Below are positions 1 through 7,197 of a stretch of 39,414 bases of DNA, piece after piece (position 1 is the stretch's first letter; every line of letters begins with the position of its first letter). The notes below the pieces were generated by a model. That model saw only the letters and a list, made by a program, of their open reading frames with translations. It was not told where the DNA came from and made no database searches. This stretch comes from Planctomycetota bacterium (GTDB taxonomy: Bacteria; Planctomycetota; J058). The stretch spans positions 1 through 39,414 of the forward strand of contig JAGQRJ010000219.1 of NCBI GenBank assembly GCA_020425635.1, in the 5' to 3' direction. A program made the translations under genes and the position numbers.

Positions 1-1519
1 CAGCGTCCCCGCAGCGCAGGGCGAGCCCGGCCGCGCGGCCACCCAGGGCGCCGTCCGCGCGGAGCAGCTCGAGGAGTCGCGCGTCGCAGGGGGCCTGGCG
101 CTCGCGCGCGAGGGCCAGGTAGAGCGCTCCGGCGAGGGCGGCGGCGGGGGCGTCGTCGCAGGCGAGCCTCAACAGGGCCGCCGCCGCGTCAGGCGGGGGC
201 TCGAGCTCGAGGTCGAGGAGGCCGGGGAGGAGCGCGGGGGCCAGCTCCGCGTCCCGCAGGCCCTCGCCGAGCGCGGACCAGGCCTCCCCAGGATCCGCGG
301 GGGTGGAGAGCAGCCCCACCGCCGCCTGGCCGCGGGGGAGGGGAGCCCCTGCTCGGGCGCGGGGGAGGAGGGCCTGGGCCGCCGCTTCGCCGCCGCGCTC
401 CAGCACGCCGCGCGCTCGCGCCCGCAGGGTCGCAGAGCGGCTGCACGCCAGGGCCGCGGCCTCCAGGTAGGGGAGCCCCTCGAAGGCGAGGTCGAGCTCG
501 AGCTCCACGGCTCGCTGGATCCTCGGGTCGGGGTGCGCGTGCGCACGCAGGACCAGCGCGCGAGTGGCCTCGAGGTCGAGCGCCGCTGGGTCGTCCCCCG
601 TCCAATCGCGGAGCCGCCGGCAGATCGCCGCGCAGCTCAGGCGGACCGCGTCCAACTCCGCGGGGTCCTCCGCGCGCGCGACCAGCTCCGGCAGGGCCCT
701 GACGGCGAACGGTCCGAGTTCGCTGAGGGTGCCCGCGCAGGCCAGGCGGGTGCGGCGGTCGGCCGCGGTGAGCCCACGGCGCAGGGCGGGGATCGCGGGC
801 ACGGCGAGGTAGCCCAGCTGCCTCAGCGCGCTCGCGGCCCAGCAGCCCCCAGGTCGCCCGATCGCCTCCGCGAGCGGCGGCACCCCGGCGGGGCCGAGGG
901 CCACGAGCGCGTCCGTGGTCTCCACGCGGATCAAGTGGTTCGGGAGCGCGAAGCGCTCGACCCAGGCCGCGGCGCTCTGGCCTGCGAGCTTGCTGGGGTC
1001 GGAGGGCGGGGCCTGAAGGACCGTCGCCCAGGGGAGACCGCCCCCCACGACGTCCGGGGTGCCCGCGCTGAAGCCCCAGCGGGCGGGGGGCGAGCCGCGG
1101 GGCTTGCGCACCGCGTCGGGCTCGGGCGAGGCCACCACGTCGCGCAGGGGGAGGCTGCGCCAGGCGCGGGAGGCGGTCGTCGCGAGCAGGACCTCTCCCT
1201 CACCGGTCAGGAGGCCAGCGCGCAGCGCCTCGCACTCGGGGGCGCCGAGGACCTCGAGGCCGCAGAGCGCGAGCACGCGGCCGGCGGGGGTGGCCTCGGC
1301 CACCAGGCGACGGAGCTCGGGGATCGCGCCCGGTCCTTGCGCGCAGAGCTCTCGCAGCGCGACCAGCTCGGGGGTGAGGGTCGGCGCGGAGGCCACGGTG
1401 TCTACCCGCTCGGCTCGCTCCAGGATTCGTACGGGCAGGGAGTCTGGCGCTTGGGCGTTCGCGGCGGCCACGGCGCAGGCCGCGATCAGCGAACCCCAGC
1501 TGTGTCGACTCCCTACCAC
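1..1519 (-). CDS. Exported HEAT-like repeat protein (C-terminus beyond window)
   Basis: An uninterrupted frame of 506 codons runs from a GTG at 1519 to the window edge, so the C-terminus is missing. The GTG overlaps the TAG stop of the upstream gene (GTGGTAG), suggesting translational coupling. The N-terminus looks like a signal peptide: a hydrophobic stretch (SLIAACAVAAANAQA) with an AxA-like cleavage site near residue 23. The rest is rich in Ala, Leu, Arg and Glu, arranged as paired helices such as LVALGPAGVPPLAEAIGRP and LSELGPFAVRALPELVARA, which resemble HEAT/PBS-lyase repeats. No catalytic motif is visible. A scaffold or binding role in the periplasm is inferred. There is no ATG start, so ATG-based callers would miss it; codon use is strongly GC3-biased, as in real genes here. 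Confidence 0.7.
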   Translation of the reverse strand, partial: MVGSRHSWGSLIAACAVAAANAQAPDSLPVRILERAERVDTVASAPTLTPELVALRELCAQGPGAIPELRRLVAEATPAGRVLALCGLEVLGAPECEALRAGLLTGEGEVLLATTASRAWRSLPLRDVVASPEPDAVRKPRGSPPARWGFSAGTPDVVGGGLPWATVLQAPPSDPSKLAGQSAAAWVERFALPNHLIRVETTDALVALGPAGVPPLAEAIGRPGGCWAASALRQLGYLAVPAIPALRRGLTAADRRTRLACAGTLSELGPFAVRALPELVARAEDPAELDAVRLSCAAICRRLRDWTGDDPAALDLEATRALVLRAHAHPDPRIQRAVELELDLAFEGLPYLEAAALACSRSATLRARARGVLERGGEAAAQALLPRARAGAPLPRGQAAVGLLSTPADPGEAWSALGEGLRDAELAPALLPGLLDLELEPPPDAAAALLRLACDDAPAAALAGALYLALARERQAPCDARLLELLRADGALGGRAAGLALRCGDA

Positions 1520-1881
1520 CGGTCGCCCGTGGAGAGCTGAGCGCTACGCGCTGCCTCGGAGAGGCTCTCCCGCGCCTCGGCGTCGACCTTGGCGTAGGCC
1601 TCCCAGCGGTGGCGCAGGGTCTCTCCGTCGGAGCCTGCGCCGAGGGCCGCGTTGAACTCCCGCGCGAGCCGCAGGCGCTGCTGTTGCTGCCGCACGGCGA
1701 TCATGGCCTCGGGGGCGCGCGCCGTCTTCTGCATGGCGCGCATGGCGAGGGCGAGGTCGGCCTCGACCTGGACGATGTCGATCGCCTGGTAGCGGCTGAA
1801 CCAGACCACGGCGAAGCTGCCGGCTCCCAACGCGAGGAGCACGATCAGGACCCAGAGCTTGACCCAGCCGGAGCGCTTCAC
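1513..1881 (-). CDS. Small membrane-anchored protein of unknown function
   Basis: A 122-residue protein starting at GTG. One N-terminal membrane segment (about residues 8-29, core LWVLIVLLALGAGSFAVVWF) is followed by a polar, helical, Arg/Gln/Ala-rich domain (for example IAVRQQQQRLRLAREF) that may form a coiled coil. The orientation is probably a cytoplasmic N-terminus with the helical part outside. No family is recognised. It overlaps the start of the HEAT-like gene by 7 nt, so the two probably form one operon. A TACCAT hexamer sits exactly 6 nt upstream of the GTG and no Shine-Dalgarno is visible, which points to a leaderless transcript. The gene is supported by this promoter geometry, the clear TM segment and the coupled downstream gene. 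Confidence 0.75.
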   Translation of the reverse strand: MKRSGWVKLWVLIVLLALGAGSFAVVWFSRYQAIDIVQVEADLALAMRAMQKTARAPEAMIAVRQQQQRLRLAREFNAALGAGSDGETLRHRWEAYAKVDAEARESLSEAARSAQLSTGDRW

Positions 1882-1887
1882 GTGCCC

Positions 1888-1893
1888 ATGGTA
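1888..1893 (-). promoter_or_regulatory. -10 element of a probable leaderless promoter
   Basis: TACCAT lies on the minus strand exactly 6 nt before the GTG of the small membrane protein. This matches the TAnnnT-6-start pattern seen at five other genes here. The -35 region (TTGGTT, 19 nt upstream) is weak. Confidence 0.4.
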
Positions 1894-1925
1894 GCGCGTC
1901 GCCGAGCGCGTGAACCAAAGGAAGC

Positions 1926-1952
1926 GGGCCGGCTCGCGTGGCGAGCCGGCCC
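1926..1952 (-). terminator. 12-bp GC hairpin, probable terminator
   Basis: A perfect 12-bp inverted repeat (GGGCCGGCTCGC / GCGAGCCGGCCC) with a 3-nt GTG loop. It lies downstream of the lipoprotein gene ending at 2088. There is no T-tract, so termination efficiency is uncertain; GC-rich genomes often use such hairpins. Confidence 0.45.
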
Positions 1953-1977
1953 GGCCTGAGCTGTCTCGGAGCGCCCT

Positions 1978-2082
1978 TAGCAGCCCGTTGAAAAAGCCCT
2001 GGACTGCGTTGCTCGTCGGTCACAACCCCCACGGTTGCTGGACCTCCTCGCGCCTTGCCAGGGCTTCTTCAACAGGCTGCTA
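1978..2082. mobile_element. MITE-like palindromic element with 25-bp terminal inverted repeats
   Basis: The left arm 1978-2002 and the right arm 2058-2082 are inverted copies with 23 of 25 positions identical (left begins TAGCAGCCCGTTGAAAAAGC; the right arm read on the minus strand begins TAGCAGCCTGTTGAAGAAGC). Both ends carry TA, which could be a TA target duplication as in IS630/mariner-type elements. The ~55-bp core has no coding capacity. Such short, non-coding elements with long terminal repeats are typical MITEs mobilised in trans. It could also act as a transcriptional hairpin for the neighbouring lipoprotein gene. No second copy lies in this window. Confidence 0.55.
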
Positions 2083-2087
2083 GGCGA

Positions 2088-2804
2088 TCAAACGCCCGTG
2101 GACTCGACCGCGGGCTCCGCCCGGCGGAAGTTCTCGGGGTCGGGCTGGACGTCTTCGAACTCGTTGTAGGTCCGGTTCCAGGCGTCGTCCTTGACGATGT
2201 CGATGTGGAACCAGCCGAGGAAGAAGTCGATCAGCTGCCAGGGGGAGAGGTTGAACTCGAGCCCCACGATGAACGCTGCGGTCGCGTGGATGTCGGAGAT
2301 GTAGTGGTAGCGGGGTTGGCCGTAGTCGAGCGGGACCGCGTTGGCCACGTCGGGGGCCTTGCGCCAGCCGACGTTGAACTCGTCGACCGACTCGAAGAGG
2401 TAGTCGTTGCCCGCGACGACCCGCATCTTGCGGTCGATGGGGCCGAGGAAGTCCATGCCCTTGTCGCGCCAGACGCCCGCCGCGCGGCCTTCCCAGCCGT
2501 ACTTCTCGAAGTCGTAGTAGCCGAAGATCGGGTTGGGGGGCAGCAGGTGCCGGCGCAGGCCCGTCACCAGGGGAATCGGGGCGGCGAAGAAGTCTTCGTA
2601 CTGGGTGCCCATGTAGCTGTTGCCCAGCTCGATCCCGAACTTCATGCCCTTGCCCGCGACGAACTTGACGCCGGCGATGTCGACGAAGTCGAGGACACGG
2701 TCCCAGAAGTAGTTCTTGACCGAGCTACGTCCGGGGGTGCTCGAGCAACCACCCAACGCGCCCGTAAATACGACCAAGGCGAACACCGCTACGTGCTTGC
2801 GCAT
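2088..2804 (-). CDS. Lipoprotein of unknown function
   Basis: A 238-residue protein starting at ATG 2804 with a strong GGAGG 5 nt upstream. Longer in-frame extensions run back through the tRNA region and are spurious. The signal peptide ends in the lipobox LGGC (Cys20), so it should be lipid-anchored. The mature part is rich in aromatic residues (for example KNYFWDRVLDFVDIAGVKF, PIFGYYDFEKYGWEG, WQLIDFFLGWFHIDIVKDD) and contains SSV, GLEFNLSP and YNEFEDVQPDP segments. I do not recognise the family. Lipoproteins with repeated GxxFxxG and aromatic segments often associate with the outer membrane, but that is only an inference here. It is divergent from the tRNA gene and has its own candidate promoter. 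Confidence 0.8.
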   Translation of the reverse strand: MRKHVAVFALVVFTGALGGCSSTPGRSSVKNYFWDRVLDFVDIAGVKFVAGKGMKFGIELGNSYMGTQYEDFFAAPIPLVTGLRRHLLPPNPIFGYYDFEKYGWEGRAAGVWRDKGMDFLGPIDRKMRVVAGNDYLFESVDEFNVGWRKAPDVANAVPLDYGQPRYHYISDIHATAAFIVGLEFNLSPWQLIDFFLGWFHIDIVKDDAWNRTYNEFEDVQPDPENFRRAEPAVESTGV

Positions 2805-2866
2805 CGTTCCTCCACGTCGAGGGGGTCGCGAGACTTTCGCGCGCGTCGGACTCCCTCGGCCTCGCA

Positions 2867-2896
2867 ACCCTAACCCAAGGCCACGACACGCGTCAA
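2867..2896 (-). promoter_or_regulatory. Candidate sigma-70 promoter for the lipoprotein gene
   Basis: On the minus strand TTGACG (2891-2896) and TAGGGT (2867-2872) are separated by 18 nt, about 63 nt before the ATG at 2804. The spacing equals that of the tRNA promoter next door. Confidence 0.4.
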
Positions 2897-2974
2897 GCGC
2901 TCCCGGTCCCGTAATCCTCGCGGTGACCGAACGATGGCAATCTGCGCTCGGAGTCATCGAAGGTTGGCTATGGG

Positions 2975-3004
2975 TTGACACCTGCCAACGGGATCGAGTA
3001 TTCT
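2975..3004 (+). promoter_or_regulatory. Sigma-70 promoter of tRNA-Asp
   Basis: A perfect -35 TTGACA (2975-2980) and -10 TATTCT (2999-3004) with an 18-nt spacer. The predicted start of transcription is a few bases before the tRNA 5' end at 3016. Confidence 0.65.
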
Positions 3005-3015
3005 TCGCGGACCAA

Positions 3016-3089
3016 GGGGCGGTAGCACAATTGGTTAGTGTACCGGACTGTCGATCCGGAGGTTGCGGGTTCGAATCCCGTCCGCCTCG
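3016..3089 (+). tRNA. tRNA-Asp (anticodon GTC)
   Basis: The full cloverleaf is visible. The acceptor stem is GGGGCGG (3016-3022) with CCGCCTC (3082-3088), including one G-T pair. The D stem is GCAC/GTGT. The anticodon stem is CCGGA/TCCGG around loop CTGTCGA, giving anticodon GTC at 3050-3052. The T stem is GCGGG/CCCGT with loop TTCGAAT. The discriminator base is G3089, as usual for Asp. CCA is not encoded. Strong upstream promoter; hairpin downstream. Confidence 0.97.
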
Positions 3090-3096
3090 TACCCTC

Positions 3097-3114
3097 GCGG
3101 GCCTCACGGCCCGC
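3097..3114 (+). terminator. Hairpin after tRNA-Asp
   Basis: GCGGGCC / GGCCCGC, a perfect 7-bp stem with a TCAC loop, 7 nt after the tRNA and followed by a short T-containing tail (GTCTTC). Probable terminator or processing site. Confidence 0.4.
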
Positions 3115-3155
3115 GTCTTCATGTACTCGCCTTCGCGAGTGGGGTCCCTTAGCGC

Positions 3156-3920
3156 ATGAGCGAGTCCCGCAGAGCGTTGCGCCGAGCGGTCGCGTGGAGC
3201 GCGGCCCTGTCCTTGGCCGGGTGCTGCAGCAGCAGCCCCGAGCACCTCGCGGACCCCGACCCCAACGTCCGCCGAGAGGCGCTGGCGTGCCTCGCCGACG
3301 ACGACCCCGCGGGGGCGGTCGAGCTCGCGGGGTCGCTGATCGCCGAGGGGAGCGAGCCCGATCCGGCGCTGCGCGCCACCGCGCTGCGGGTGCTGGGAGA
3401 GCTCGAGGCGAAGCGCTGGTCGGCCTCGGTGGCCGCGCTCCTCGTCGGGGGCCCCGAGACCCAGCGGGATCGCAACGCGCGGGTGCGCCAACAGGCCGCC
3501 ACGACGCTGGGCCGGCTCAAAGCCGAGAGCCAGGCCCTGGCGGCCTCGGTGCGGGAGGACCCCGACGCGGACGTGCGCTGGTCGGCCGCCGACGCCCTCG
3601 CCCGGAGCGGAGACGACGCGCCTCAGACCTTGGAGGCGCTGATCGCGGCCCTCGACGACGCCTCTCAGCCCGTGCGCCTGACCGCTCGTCGCTCCTTGCG
3701 GGAGCTGACCCGCCTCGACCACGGCTCGAGCGCGAGCGCCTGGCGGACCTGGCTGCGGTCCGCCGCGGTCGAGGAGGTCACGCCCGAGGACCCTGGGCAG
3801 CCCTACGCAGACGAGGTCTACGAGGACGAGGTCTACGAAGACGAGGTCTACGAAGACGAGGTCTACGAGGACGAGGCGCCCCCCGCGGACGCTCCCGAGC
3901 AGCCCGACGGACCCAAGTGA
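3156..3920 (+). CDS. HEAT-repeat lipoprotein with acidic tandem-repeat tail
   Basis: A 254-residue protein. The N-terminus is a basic then hydrophobic signal sequence ending in a lipobox (SLAGC, Cys23). Residues ~30-200 contain three to four HEAT/PBS-like repeats (for example DPNVRREALACLADDDP, NARVRQQAATTLGRLK, DADVRWSAADALARSGDD), which usually serve protein-protein contacts. The C-terminal ~40 residues are a low-complexity acidic tail of repeated DEVYE units followed by a Pro/Ala/Asp-rich end. No enzyme motif is present. The stop overlaps the GTG of the next gene (GTGA), so it is probably co-transcribed and coupled with the flippase-like membrane protein. The start codon has no good Shine-Dalgarno. 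Confidence 0.83.
   Translation: MSESRRALRRAVAWSAALSLAGCCSSSPEHLADPDPNVRREALACLADDDPAGAVELAGSLIAEGSEPDPALRATALRVLGELEAKRWSASVAALLVGGPETQRDRNARVRQQAATTLGRLKAESQALAASVREDPDADVRWSAADALARSGDDAPQTLEALIAALDDASQPVRLTARRSLRELTRLDHGSSASAWRTWLRSAAVEEVTPEDPGQPYADEVYEDEVYEDEVYEDEVYEDEAPPADAPEQPDGPK
3810..3875 (+). repeat. 15-bp tandem repeat in coding sequence (4.4 copies)
   Basis: Four full copies of GACGAGGTCTACGAR plus a partial GACGAG, encoding DEVYE repeats at the C-terminus of the HEAT lipoprotein. Only the third-position R varies between copies, so it is probably recent and length-variable. Confidence 0.9.
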
Positions 3921-4993
3921 GCGCCTCCTCCGAGCCCGCGAGCGAGTCGAGCGAGTCGAGCGCCAACGCCGCGGAGGGAATGCGCTGGAAGGGCTTTACG
4001 CTCAAGCTGCTCGCCGCGGCGGCGCTGATCTACTTCCTCTACCGCATGGGCTACCTCGACCCGGAGAAGCTCAAGCGGCCCCTCGAGCAACCGGGGACGA
4101 TCGCGTTGGCGCTCGTGATCGCGGCCGTCGCGATCTCGATGAGCGGGCTGCGCTGGTGGTTGCTCCTGCGGCTGGAGGGGATCCACATCGGGCTCGGGCG
4201 CTCGGTGTGGCTGACCTGGATCGGGCACTTCTTCAACATGGTGTTCCCGGGCGCGGTCATGGGCGACGGGGTCAAGATGTTCTACATCGGCCAGGCCGTG
4301 CCCGAGCGCCGCGCGGAGGCGTGGACGACGGTGCTCGCGGATCGGGTGATCGGGCTGACCGCCCTCGTCGCGCTCTCGATCGGGGCCTCGCTGCTGAACC
4401 TCGACTTCATGCTGAGCCGCGAAGAGCTGCGCTGGGTGCTCGCGGTCATGGTCGCGCTGCTGGTAGGCGCCTTGATCGGCGGGGTGATCCTCGCGACCGG
4501 GTTCGGCAGCGAGTGGGCCTGGTTGCAGGAGCAGCTGAAGCGGATTCCCAAGCACGAGTCCCTGGCGCGCGCCTACCGGGTCTTGCGGCGCCTGGGGCGC
4601 AACCCGCTGGGGGTCGGGGCGACCCTGGTGTTCTCGTTCAGCGCCCACTGCATGAACGTGTTCAACGCCTACCTGCTGGGCTGCGCGGCGTCGGACGACC
4701 GGACCCTGGCGTTCCTCAACTACTGCACCTTGTTCCCGATCGCGATGTTCTCCAACGCGGTCGCGTTCACGCCGGGCGGCCTCGGGGTGGGGGAGGGGGT
4801 CCTCGGCAAGCTCTTCGCGTGGTCGGGCGCGCCCGCCGAGCTGGGGACGACCGTCATGCTCTGGTGGCGCATGCTGTTCTACGTGCTGGCCCTCGTCGGC
4901 GCGGCTTGCTACCTCAGCTACCGCCGCGATCCGCTGCCCCAGGGGCGGTCGCTCGACGCCGAGCCGGCGGCGGCGCCTCGCGAGGCGGGCTAG
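3917..4993 (+). CDS. LPG-synthase-TM / UPF0104 family multipass membrane protein
   Basis: A 358-residue polytopic protein with about eight membrane segments (for example residues 29-41, 57-73, 133-152, 171-195 and the last near 325-345). The stretch FTPGGLGVGEGVLGK near residue 290 is the signature of the LPG_synthase_TM family (Pfam PF03706), which includes lysylphosphatidylglycerol synthase/flippase membrane domains and glycolipid-related transporters. A C-terminal aminoacyl transferase domain is absent, so it is the membrane part only. Substrate unknown. GTG at 3917 overlaps the stop of the lipoprotein gene. An ATG at 3980 directly after the first charged stretch is an alternative start, but its GGAGGG is too close (1 nt) to serve well. 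It ends convergently against the PP2C gene. Confidence 0.87.
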   Translation: MSASSEPASESSESSANAAEGMRWKGFTLKLLAAAALIYFLYRMGYLDPEKLKRPLEQPGTIALALVIAAVAISMSGLRWWLLLRLEGIHIGLGRSVWLTWIGHFFNMVFPGAVMGDGVKMFYIGQAVPERRAEAWTTVLADRVIGLTALVALSIGASLLNLDFMLSREELRWVLAVMVALLVGALIGGVILATGFGSEWAWLQEQLKRIPKHESLARAYRVLRRLGRNPLGVGATLVFSFSAHCMNVFNAYLLGCAASDDRTLAFLNYCTLFPIAMFSNAVAFTPGGLGVGEGVLGKLFAWSGAPAELGTTVMLWWRMLFYVLALVGAACYLSYRRDPLPQGRSLDAEPAAAPREAG

Positions 4994-5000
4994 CTAGCCC
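4987..5000. other. 14-bp perfect palindrome holding two converging stop codons
   Basis: GGGCTAGCTAGCCC contains the TAG stop of the plus-strand flippase-like gene (4991-4993) and the TAG stop of the minus-strand PP2C gene (4994-4996) back to back. There are zero bases between the two genes. It may double as a weak bidirectional terminator. Confidence 0.4.
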
Positions 5001-5806
5001 TTGCGCTCGCGGACGACCATGGCCTCGGTGTCGTCGTCGTCCTCTTCCTCGACCACCTCGCCCACGACCACGGTCACGTTGTCGTTGCCGCCGCGCTTGT
5101 TGGCGAGGGCGATCAGGGAGCGCACCGCCTTGCGCAGGTCCATCGAGCAGCGGTCGAGGACCTCCATGATCTCGCTCTCGTCCACGAGGTCGCTCAGGCC
5201 GTCGGAGCAGAGGACGTAGACGTCTTCGGCTCGCGCGTCGAAGAGCTGCACGTCGGGGCGCACCGACGGCTTGGTGCCCAGGCTGCGGGTCACGTACTTG
5301 CGCATGCGCGGCGGGCGTGGGTCGGCGGGGTGGCGCTTGGCCTCTGCCTGGATCACGTGGTCTTCGGTCAGCTGCTTGATCTCGCCCTCGCGCAGGCGGT
5401 AGATCCGGCTGTCGCCTACGTGCGCGACGACCACGAAGTCCGAGACGAAGAGCACGAGCGCGAGGGTCGTTCCCATGCGCTGCTTGAAGTTCGTGGTCCC
5501 GTCCGGGTTGCCCATGCGGTGGATCTCGGCGTTGGCCTGCTGAGTCCACTGGACGATCAAGTCCTGGGCCATGGCTCGGGCCTTGGAGAGCTTCAACCGC
5601 GGGTTGTTGAGCGTGCTCCAGGCGCGGCTGATTCGCTCGCTGAAGATCTCGACGGCCAGGCGGCTCGCGACCTCGCCGCGATCGTGGCCGCCCATGCCGT
5701 CGCACACCATGCCCATGCCCTCGTCTTCACACAGGGCATAGGAGTCCTCGTTGGTGGTGCGTCGGCGGCCCACGTCCGACCGCCCGTAGAACCGAATCTC
5801 GAACAC
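4994..5806 (-). CDS. PP2C-family Ser/Thr protein phosphatase
   Basis: A 270-residue soluble phosphatase, probably reversing the Hanks-type kinases encoded around it. Metal-binding and catalytic PPM motifs are all present: NEDSY (Asp21), VCDGMGGH (Asp36), HVGDSRIYRL, LCSDGLSDLVDE and GGNDNVTVVV. The size fits the bacterial Stp/PrpC group, and there is no membrane segment. The end is an acidic tail (VEEEDDDDTEAMVV). It starts with GTG only 3 nt after the stop of the STAS gene, so it is the last gene of a kinase/TPR/STAS/phosphatase transcription unit. Its substrates are not evident from sequence. Confidence 0.95.
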   Translation of the reverse strand: MFEIRFYGRSDVGRRRTTNEDSYALCEDEGMGMVCDGMGGHDRGEVASRLAVEIFSERISRAWSTLNNPRLKLSKARAMAQDLIVQWTQQANAEIHRMGNPDGTTNFKQRMGTTLALVLFVSDFVVVAHVGDSRIYRLREGEIKQLTEDHVIQAEAKRHPADPRPPRMRKYVTRSLGTKPSVRPDVQLFDARAEDVYVLCSDGLSDLVDESEIMEVLDRCSMDLRKAVRSLIALANKRGGNDNVTVVVGEVVEEEDDDDTEAMVVRERKG

Positions 5807-5809
5807 GGT

Positions 5810-6169
5810 TCAGGCGGTCTGGGCGGGGAACGCGTTCTTTGCGTCTTCGATGGAGTCGTAGAACTTGAAGAAGATCGTGAGCCCGAGCATGTCGAAGGGC
5901 ATGCGCACGCGCGGGCTGACCCCGACGAGCGCGATCCCCCCGCCTTGCCCGTGGTAGGTCTCGCGGAACTTCACCAGCACGGCGAGCGCGGACGAGTTGA
6001 CGTAGCTCGTCTGCTTCATGTCGATCACGAGCTGCGTGATCCCGCGGTCGAGGAGCCCCTGCAGCGCGCCCTTGAGCTGGCCGACGGTGTCGAGGTCGAT
6101 CTCTCCCGTGAGCTCGATCAGCGCGCGGGTGCCTGCGGCCTCGACTTCGTTAATGCTCAACACCGCCAC
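5810..6169 (-). CDS. STAS-domain protein (anti-sigma factor antagonist-like)
   Basis: A 119-residue single STAS domain. The signature LVIDMKQTSYVNSSALAVL resembles the SpoIIAA/RsbV phosphorylation loop, with Ser59/Ser60 at the conserved phosphoacceptor position. In the family this loop is phosphorylated by an anti-sigma kinase and dephosphorylated by a PP2C phosphatase. The neighbouring PP2C gene, 3 nt downstream, is therefore a natural partner (inference). No RsbW-like kinase is visible in the window. Start GTG at 6169 with GGAG 7 nt upstream. Confidence 0.93.
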   Translation of the reverse strand: MAVLSINEVEAAGTRALIELTGEIDLDTVGQLKGALQGLLDRGITQLVIDMKQTSYVNSSALAVLVKFRETYHGQGGGIALVGVSPRVRMPFDMLGLTIFFKFYDSIEDAKNAFPAQTA

Positions 6170-6190
6170 GGAACGCTCCTCAGGTCGCGC

Positions 6191-7093
6191 TCAGCTCGCT
6201 CCGGCTTGCAGCCGCTCCAGCTGAACGCGAATTTGCTCCAAGATCTTGCGCGCCTCGTCGACCTTGGGGCCGGCCAGGTTCAGACGAGTATATTCGCCGA
6301 AGGCTCGCTGTGCCTCTGCCATGCGCTCGGTGGCGAGCTCGGTCTGACGCGCCTTGAGCGCCTCGAGGGAAGCGCGGCGCAGCGCCGTCCCGAGGTTGTA
6401 GTAGCTGGTCGTCCACTCGTCGGTGCGCCGGGAGGTCAGCGTCTCGTTGAGCTCGACGGCACGCCGGTAGAACTCCAGGGCCTCTTCGTTGCGGCCCATG
6501 AGGCTCAGGACCACGCCGAGGTCGTTGTGGAACACCGCGCGCTCGGGGTCGAGGCGCAGCGCGCGGCGAATGCTCTTGGCCGCGCGGCTGTAGTTCTTCG
6601 AGGAGACCAGCTCGCGGGCCTCGGCCTCGAGCTGCCAGCACTGCGCCTCGAGCTCATGGCGCTTGGCCTCGGCGTCGAGCTCGCGGTGGTCGGCGGCCAT
6701 GCGCTGCCGCAGTCGCCCGGGGAGCCCCACGATCTGCTCCATGTCCTGCAGGCCGGGCTGCTTGATCGCCCGGGCGAGCTTCACGTGCAGCAGCTGCAGC
6801 TGGTCGGTCAGCTCTTCGGCCAGGTCTCCGGGCAGCGGCTCGCCGCCGCCAGGCAGGCGCCGCGCGAGGCTCTCGACGCGCACGAGCTGCCGGTAGGTCT
6901 CGTCGTTGAGCAGGGCCAGCGCGGAGCGCAGCGCGCGGCGCAGGTCGCGCAGCAGGTAGCCGACGCGCTCCCCGTCGTCGTCGGCCAAGGCCTCCTCGAG
7001 GTCCATGTGCAGGCCCGCGACCTGGCTGTAGACCTCGCAACGCTTCTCGATCAAGACGCGGCTGACCGTAGGGTCGTCGGTTCGCTCCGCCAT
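6191..7093 (-). CDS. TPR-containing cytoplasmic protein
   Basis: A 300-residue, mostly helical protein without a signal peptide. The first half is charged helix (HMDLEEALADDDGERVGYLL), possibly coiled coil. The second half holds recognisable TPRs, such as NYSRAAKSIRRALRLDPERA, HNDLGVVLSLMGRNEEALEF and a degenerate one with SYYNLGTALRRASLEALKAR. The ATG at 7093 is preceded by AGGGAG 7 nt upstream; a TTG at 7132 is the longer alternative. It is 21 nt from the STAS gene and has a good upstream promoter, so TPR-STAS-PP2C looks like one unit. Likely role: adaptor in the signalling module (inference). Confidence 0.85.
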   Translation of the reverse strand: MAERTDDPTVSRVLIEKRCEVYSQVAGLHMDLEEALADDDGERVGYLLRDLRRALRSALALLNDETYRQLVRVESLARRLPGGGEPLPGDLAEELTDQLQLLHVKLARAIKQPGLQDMEQIVGLPGRLRQRMAADHRELDAEAKRHELEAQCWQLEAEARELVSSKNYSRAAKSIRRALRLDPERAVFHNDLGVVLSLMGRNEEALEFYRRAVELNETLTSRRTDEWTTSYYNLGTALRRASLEALKARQTELATERMAEAQRAFGEYTRLNLAGPKVDEARKILEQIRVQLERLQAGAS

Positions 7094-7147
7094 CCGTGGC
7101 TCCCTGCAAGCGGATCGCTGCGCGCGACCCAACCGCTTGCTGACTCA

Positions 7148-7176
7148 AAGGTAACGCCCCTCTGACCATCGATCAA
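7148..7176 (-). promoter_or_regulatory. Sigma-70 promoter of the TPR-STAS-PP2C unit
   Basis: On the minus strand TTGATC (7171-7176) and TACCTT (7148-7153) are spaced by 17 nt, about 54 nt before the TPR start codon. The leader contains an 8-bp inverted repeat GCAAGCGG/CCGCTTGC (7106-7113 and 7133-7140). Confidence 0.5.
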
Positions 7177-7197
7177 CCGGGGAGCCCCTTCCCGCCG

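Noticed and set aside
533-1540. Long plus-strand open frame (335 codons) opposite the HEAT-like gene
   Set aside because: Arg/Gly/Ala-rich low-complexity translation with no domains; the minus strand carries a frame with signal peptide, repeats and natural codon use.
2804-3722. Minus-strand extension of the lipoprotein frame upstream of 2804
   Set aside because: It runs through the tRNA gene and the plus-strand HEAT lipoprotein; the strong Shine-Dalgarno and signal peptide at 2804 mark the real start.
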